Shown one piece after another: positions 61,098 through 64,000 of a stretch of 64,000 nucleotides of DNA (its first letter is position 1; every line of letters begins with the position of its first letter). Both the position numbers and the translations under genes were made by a program. Origin of the DNA: Clostridia bacterium (GTDB taxonomy: Bacteria; Bacillota; Peptococcia; DRI-13; UBA5745); assembly GCA_018434325.1 (NCBI GenBank), contig JAHDPO010000010.1, positions 41,424 to 105,423 of the forward strand, read 5' to 3'. Below the pieces are notes generated by a model, which saw only the letters and a list, made by a program, of their open reading frames with translations, was not told the DNA's origin and ran no database searches.

Positions 61098-63680
61098 TTA
61101 ATCCAACAAGCGGCGGATGATGCCGTGGGCCTCGGCTCCGTCCTTAACGTAAGCGTCGGCCCTGATGCTCGTGGCGTATTCTTCGGTCAGCACGGCGCCG
61201 CCTACCAGAATTCTGGTATCCAGGCCTTCGGCCCGGATGGCCCGGATTACCGGCTCCATTTCCGTCATGGTGGTGGTCATTAGGGCGGAGAGCCCCAGCA
61301 CCTGGGCATTGTGCTCTTTGACGGCCCGGACAAATTCCTGGGCGGGCACGCTTTTGCCTAAATCAATAATATTGTAGCCGTAGCTGGAGAGCAAAGCTTT
61401 TACGATGTTTTTGCCGATATCGTGAATATCGCCGGCCACGGCCCCCAGAACCACCGTTTCCAGCTCCTTGGGAGCGTCGGCGGGCATGGCTACTTTCAAA
61501 TAATCGAAAGCGAAAGCGGCGCCGTCGGCCGTCAAGAGCAGCTGAGGCAGGAAAGTGATGCCCCGGGCGTAAGTGTCGCCTGCCTGCTCCAAGGCCGGGA
61601 TGATGCTTTGATCCACCAGCTCAATAAAGTTTTTCTCCGCAGTCAGGGGCTTGATCAATTCCCTGATCCTCTGCTGGTCATTGATAAGAATAGCCTGCTG
61701 CAAATTCAGCATATGCTGGGGCAAGGCGCCTGCTGCGGCACTGCCGACTGTTTCCGCCGGTTTTTGCTCCGCTGCCGGCTTGGCGTCTGAAGTTGAAGGT
61801 GAAGGTGAAGGTGAAGTCGAGGCAGAGGTTGAGGCAGGCGAATCAGCCGCCGTCGCGGAAGCAGTCGCTGCAACCGCAGCAGCCGGCGCTGCCGAAGCAG
61901 CTGCAAACACCGCAGCTTCAGCCTCCGCTGCCGCAAAAGCCTCTTCCTTCTTTGTCTGCTCGATATAGCGGTTGCCATGAGGGTCCCGGCCCGTTAAGAA
62001 TGCGCCGGCAGCCAAAGTTTGGCGGATACCGGCATCCAGCGGGTTGGCGATGACTGCATCAAGGCCGGCAGCCAGCGCCTGGGCCAAAAAGGTATGGTTG
62101 AGCCAGGGGCGTTTGGGCATACCGTGGGAAATATTGCTTAAGCCCAGGACGGTCACCAGGCCCAGCTTTTCTTTGACCAGGGTGATTGCCTTCAGCGTCG
62201 ACGCCGCCAGCTTGGGGTCGGTGGCGGCAGCCAGAACCAGGCAGTCAATAAAAACGTTTTCTTTGGCGATGCCTTCTTCCAAAGCCCGCTCCAGAATTCG
62301 CTCCGCAATAGCCAGGCGGTCTTCTGCCTTGTCGGGAATGCCCTTTTCATCCAAGGTCAGGCCGAGGACGGCGGCGCCGTATTGTTTGGCCAGAGGCAGC
62401 ACGGCGTCCATACTGGCTGCTTCACCGTTGACAGAGTTGATTAAGGCCTTGCCGTGATAATGGATTAAGGCTTTTTCCAGAGCCTGGGGATTTACGGTGT
62501 CGATAACCAGAGGGCAGTCTAAGGATTGCTGCAAGCCCAGGATGGTTTGGCTGAGATTTTTTACCTCGTCGCCGCCGGCCAGGCCGGTGTTGACGTCCAA
62601 CAGATCGGTTCCTGCCTTCAGTTGATTGGCTCCCTCCCGCACCAGCAGGCTGTAATCGCCGGCCACTAAAGCCTGGGCCAGAACCTTTCTGGCCGTAGGG
62701 TTGATCCGCTCGCCGATGAGGCGGGGAGGGTAATTCCCGCCTAAATAGATCGTGCGGGAACGGGAAGCTAAGGCGGCAGGCAATTCCTGGCGGCCGGGGA
62801 TAACCTGGCCCTCCCAGGTCTTGGCGGTTTCCGCCATTTCCTTGATATGCTGGGGCGTAGTGCCGCAGCAGCCGCCCAGCCAGCGGACGCCGGATTCCAA
62901 GAGCATCGGTACGTAAGAAGCCATAGCCTCCGGCGTCATGGGAAAATGAGAACGGCCATCGGTCAATACAGGCATGCCGGCATTGGCTTCCGCTAAAAGC
63001 GGCAGCTTGCAGCATTTGCGATAGCGGTCGATCACCTCAAGAATTTCGGCCGGGCCCGCGGAGCAATTGGCCCCCAGCATATCGGCGCCCAGGGCAGTGA
63101 ATACTGCCGCCGCCGTCTCGGGGTCGGTGCCGGTGAGGGTTCTTTGGTTTTGGCCGTAGGTCAGGGAAACGGCTATAGGAATATTGGTGACTTTGCGGGC
63201 GCCCAAATAGGCTGCCCTGGCCTCACCCAGATCAGAAAATGTCTGCAAATAAATGATGTCGGCGCCGGCCAGGGACAGAGCCTGGGCCTGTTGGGCAAAG
63301 ACGTCTGTCAGCTCATCAAAGGAAAGCGCTCCTATGGGAGCGGGAAATTGACCGCTGGGGCCGATGATTCCGGCTACATAGCCATCGTGGCCGGCGGCCT
63401 GGCGGGCCAGCTTTACGGCCATCATATTTATGCTGCTGACGCTGTCTTGGCAGCCGAATTCAGCCAGCTTGAGGCGGCTGGCCCCAAAGCTGTTGCTTTC
63501 GATAATTTTAGCGCCGACTTTGACGTAGGCCTCGGAAATCTCAAGAATCTTGTCGGGATGGGAAAGCATCCAGACCTCCGGGCTTTCGCCGGCGGGCAAG
63601 CCTTTTGCCTGCAGCATAGTGCCCATGGCGCCGTCACCCATCAAAAATTGTTGTTTAAAAACCTCCATAATGCCTTGCAT
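61098..63680 (-). CDS. metH: Cobalamin-dependent methionine synthase, short form
   Basis: About 860 residues. Residues 5-290 are the homocysteine-binding barrel (GDGAMGTMLQAKGLPAGESP, then the zinc ligands GANCSAG and GGCCGTTPQH). Residues 310-570 are the pterin-binding barrel (GERINPTARKVL, LDVNTGL, NSVNGEA). Residues about 575-655 are an Ala/Ser/Pro linker. The rest is the B12 cap and B12-binding domain with GDIHDIGKNIV. The C-terminal SAM-dependent reactivation domain of E. coli MetH is missing, common in anaerobes, where a separate activator is used. Starts at TTG 63692, ATG 63680 and ATG 63668 are possible; 63680 is a compromise because GGAAAGG lies upstream. No cobalamin or SAM riboswitch was recognised in its leader. 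Confidence 0.88.
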   Translation of the reverse strand: MQGIMEVFKQQFLMGDGAMGTMLQAKGLPAGESPEVWMLSHPDKILEISEAYVKVGAKIIESNSFGASRLKLAEFGCQDSVSSINMMAVKLARQAAGHDGYVAGIIGPSGQFPAPIGALSFDELTDVFAQQAQALSLAGADIIYLQTFSDLGEARAAYLGARKVTNIPIAVSLTYGQNQRTLTGTDPETAAAVFTALGADMLGANCSAGPAEILEVIDRYRKCCKLPLLAEANAGMPVLTDGRSHFPMTPEAMASYVPMLLESGVRWLGGCCGTTPQHIKEMAETAKTWEGQVIPGRQELPAALASRSRTIYLGGNYPPRLIGERINPTARKVLAQALVAGDYSLLVREGANQLKAGTDLLDVNTGLAGGDEVKNLSQTILGLQQSLDCPLVIDTVNPQALEKALIHYHGKALINSVNGEAASMDAVLPLAKQYGAAVLGLTLDEKGIPDKAEDRLAIAERILERALEEGIAKENVFIDCLVLAAATDPKLAASTLKAITLVKEKLGLVTVLGLSNISHGMPKRPWLNHTFLAQALAAGLDAVIANPLDAGIRQTLAAGAFLTGRDPHGNRYIEQTKKEEAFAAAEAEAAVFAAASAAPAAAVAATASATAADSPASTSASTSPSPSPSTSDAKPAAEQKPAETVGSAAAGALPQHMLNLQQAILINDQQRIRELIKPLTAEKNFIELVDQSIIPALEQAGDTYARGITFLPQLLLTADGAAFAFDYLKVAMPADAPKELETVVLGAVAGDIHDIGKNIVKALLSSYGYNIIDLGKSVPAQEFVRAVKEHNAQVLGLSALMTTTMTEMEPVIRAIRAEGLDTRILVGGAVLTEEYATSIRADAYVKDGAEAHGIIRRLLD

Positions 63681-63729
63681 GTCTATGACCAACCTTTCCG
63701 GGAATCAAACATCTTTAAATTATCTCCTC

Positions 63730-63735
63730 ATTATA
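63730..63735 (-). promoter_or_regulatory. Candidate -10 element of metH
   Basis: A perfect TATAAT on the minus strand about 50 bases upstream of the start, with AGGAGAT downstream. The -35 region (TGTTAA at 17 bases) is poor. Confidence 0.45.
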
Positions 63736-63871
63736 ACGCATTGCAAGCAAGTTTAACAGGAAAAACTTTCAAAGAAAGTTCAGTGGGTATCTCAATAAAC
63801 TTTCTTGGGACAAGAGCGTAAGTAAAGGGTTATAAATTGTTTTCTTGAGAGTATATATAATACTAATCTGC

Positions 63872-63992
63872 AATTAAAAACCTTTAGTTTTTAATTTGCC
63901 GCACAGAGTGCGGCAGTGGGCCTTGCCCACGCAGATTGGCATATATGCTATTCTGCCTGCGCCTTTGGCGCAGTGGCAATCAAGAATTGCCA
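63872..63992. repeat. Array of six back-to-back hairpins
   Basis: Six inverted repeats follow one another with almost no gaps: AATTAAAAAC/GTTTTTAATT, TGCCGCAC/GTGCGGCA, GTGGGC/GCCCAC, GCAGA/TCTGC enclosing the palindrome GCATATATGC, CTGCGCC/GGCGCAG and TGGCAAT/ATTGCCA. Stems are 5-10 bp, nearly all perfect, with 3-5-base loops apart from the fourth hairpin. Confidence 0.8.
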
Positions 63993-64000
63993 GATTAAAA

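Larger units (their letters stand above)
63681..64000. other. metH leader and hairpin-array region
   Basis: 320 bases with no gene: metH promoter candidate (63730-63735), a short AACTTTC/GAAAGTT hairpin (63764-63780) and the hairpin array (63872-63992). Confidence 0.6.

Noticed and set aside
63681..63871. Cobalamin or SAM riboswitch in the metH leader
   Set aside because: I could not find the conserved boxes of either class; only a short hairpin and a promoter are apparent.
63872..63992. CRISPR or simple terminator interpretation of the terminal hairpins
   Set aside because: The six stems differ in sequence, so they are not repeats of one unit, and none is followed by a T-run.

Overview
The window looks like a chromosomal segment of an anaerobic, low-to-mid GC, spore-forming Bacillota. 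The clues are a YhcN/YlaJ-type sporulation lipoprotein, an oxygen-sensitive class III ribonucleotide reductase (nrdG/nrdD) under NrdR boxes, a minimal SufBC (SMS) iron-sulfur system, and two giant SLH-domain surface proteins. Many genes serve peptide and amino-acid use. I cannot decide between Clostridia and Negativicutes from sequence alone.

Layout. 1-2.3 kb: the start of a BlaR1-like protease, its BlaI repressor, thymidylate kinase and a sporulation lipoprotein. 2.4-5.8 kb: smsC/smsB and a Na/phosphate cotransporter. 5.8-15.8 kb: a tandemly duplicated PAS-AraC regulator, a PAS-like protein, a lipoprotein and a 2149-residue SLH surface protein. 16.3-19.8 kb: nrdG, nrdD (with a fused redoxin domain) and a DsrE-like protein. 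20.5-33.4 kb: an acidic His-rich protein, then a sigma-54 activator divergent from a sigma-54-type promoter that heads an oligopeptide ABC operon. That operon carries an M81 (MlrC) peptidase and is followed by a D-aminoacylase and an ion-coupled carrier. 33.7-40.3 kb: a six-gene polyamine cluster (speD, arginine-type decarboxylase, speE, speB, carboxynorspermidine dehydrogenase and decarboxylase) holding two alternative routes to spermidine. 40.4-46.7 kb: a YbjQ-like protein and a LysR regulator divergent from a trans-sulfuration PLP lyase, M20 peptidase, YfcC-type carrier and FNT channel. 47.0-51.8 kb: a decayed prophage tail/lysis remnant with an Abi_2 gene that has its own promoter and small structured RNA, a frameshifted HicB-like gene, and a 198-bp tandem repeat built on the 3' end of tRNA-Leu(GAG). 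52.2-53.6 kb: another carrier. 53.9-61.0 kb: a 1932-residue SLH protein and a two-HTH regulator. 61.1-63.7 kb: a short MetH-type methionine synthase. The last 130 bases are a run of six back-to-back hairpins.

How it works together. The ABC importer, MlrC-like hydrolase and D-aminoacylase suggest scavenging of unusual, perhaps D-amino-acid-containing, peptides. The M20 peptidase, YfcC carrier and sulfur-amino-acid lyase form a second amino-acid catabolic unit. Both giant surface-protein genes sit beside unusual regulators.

The most novel non-coding items are: an intergenic 134-145 bp inverted-repeat element present in four copies plus a fragment; a 171-bp element with hairpin ends just before the speA-type gene; the 198-bp tRNA-derived tandem repeat; and the terminal hairpin array.
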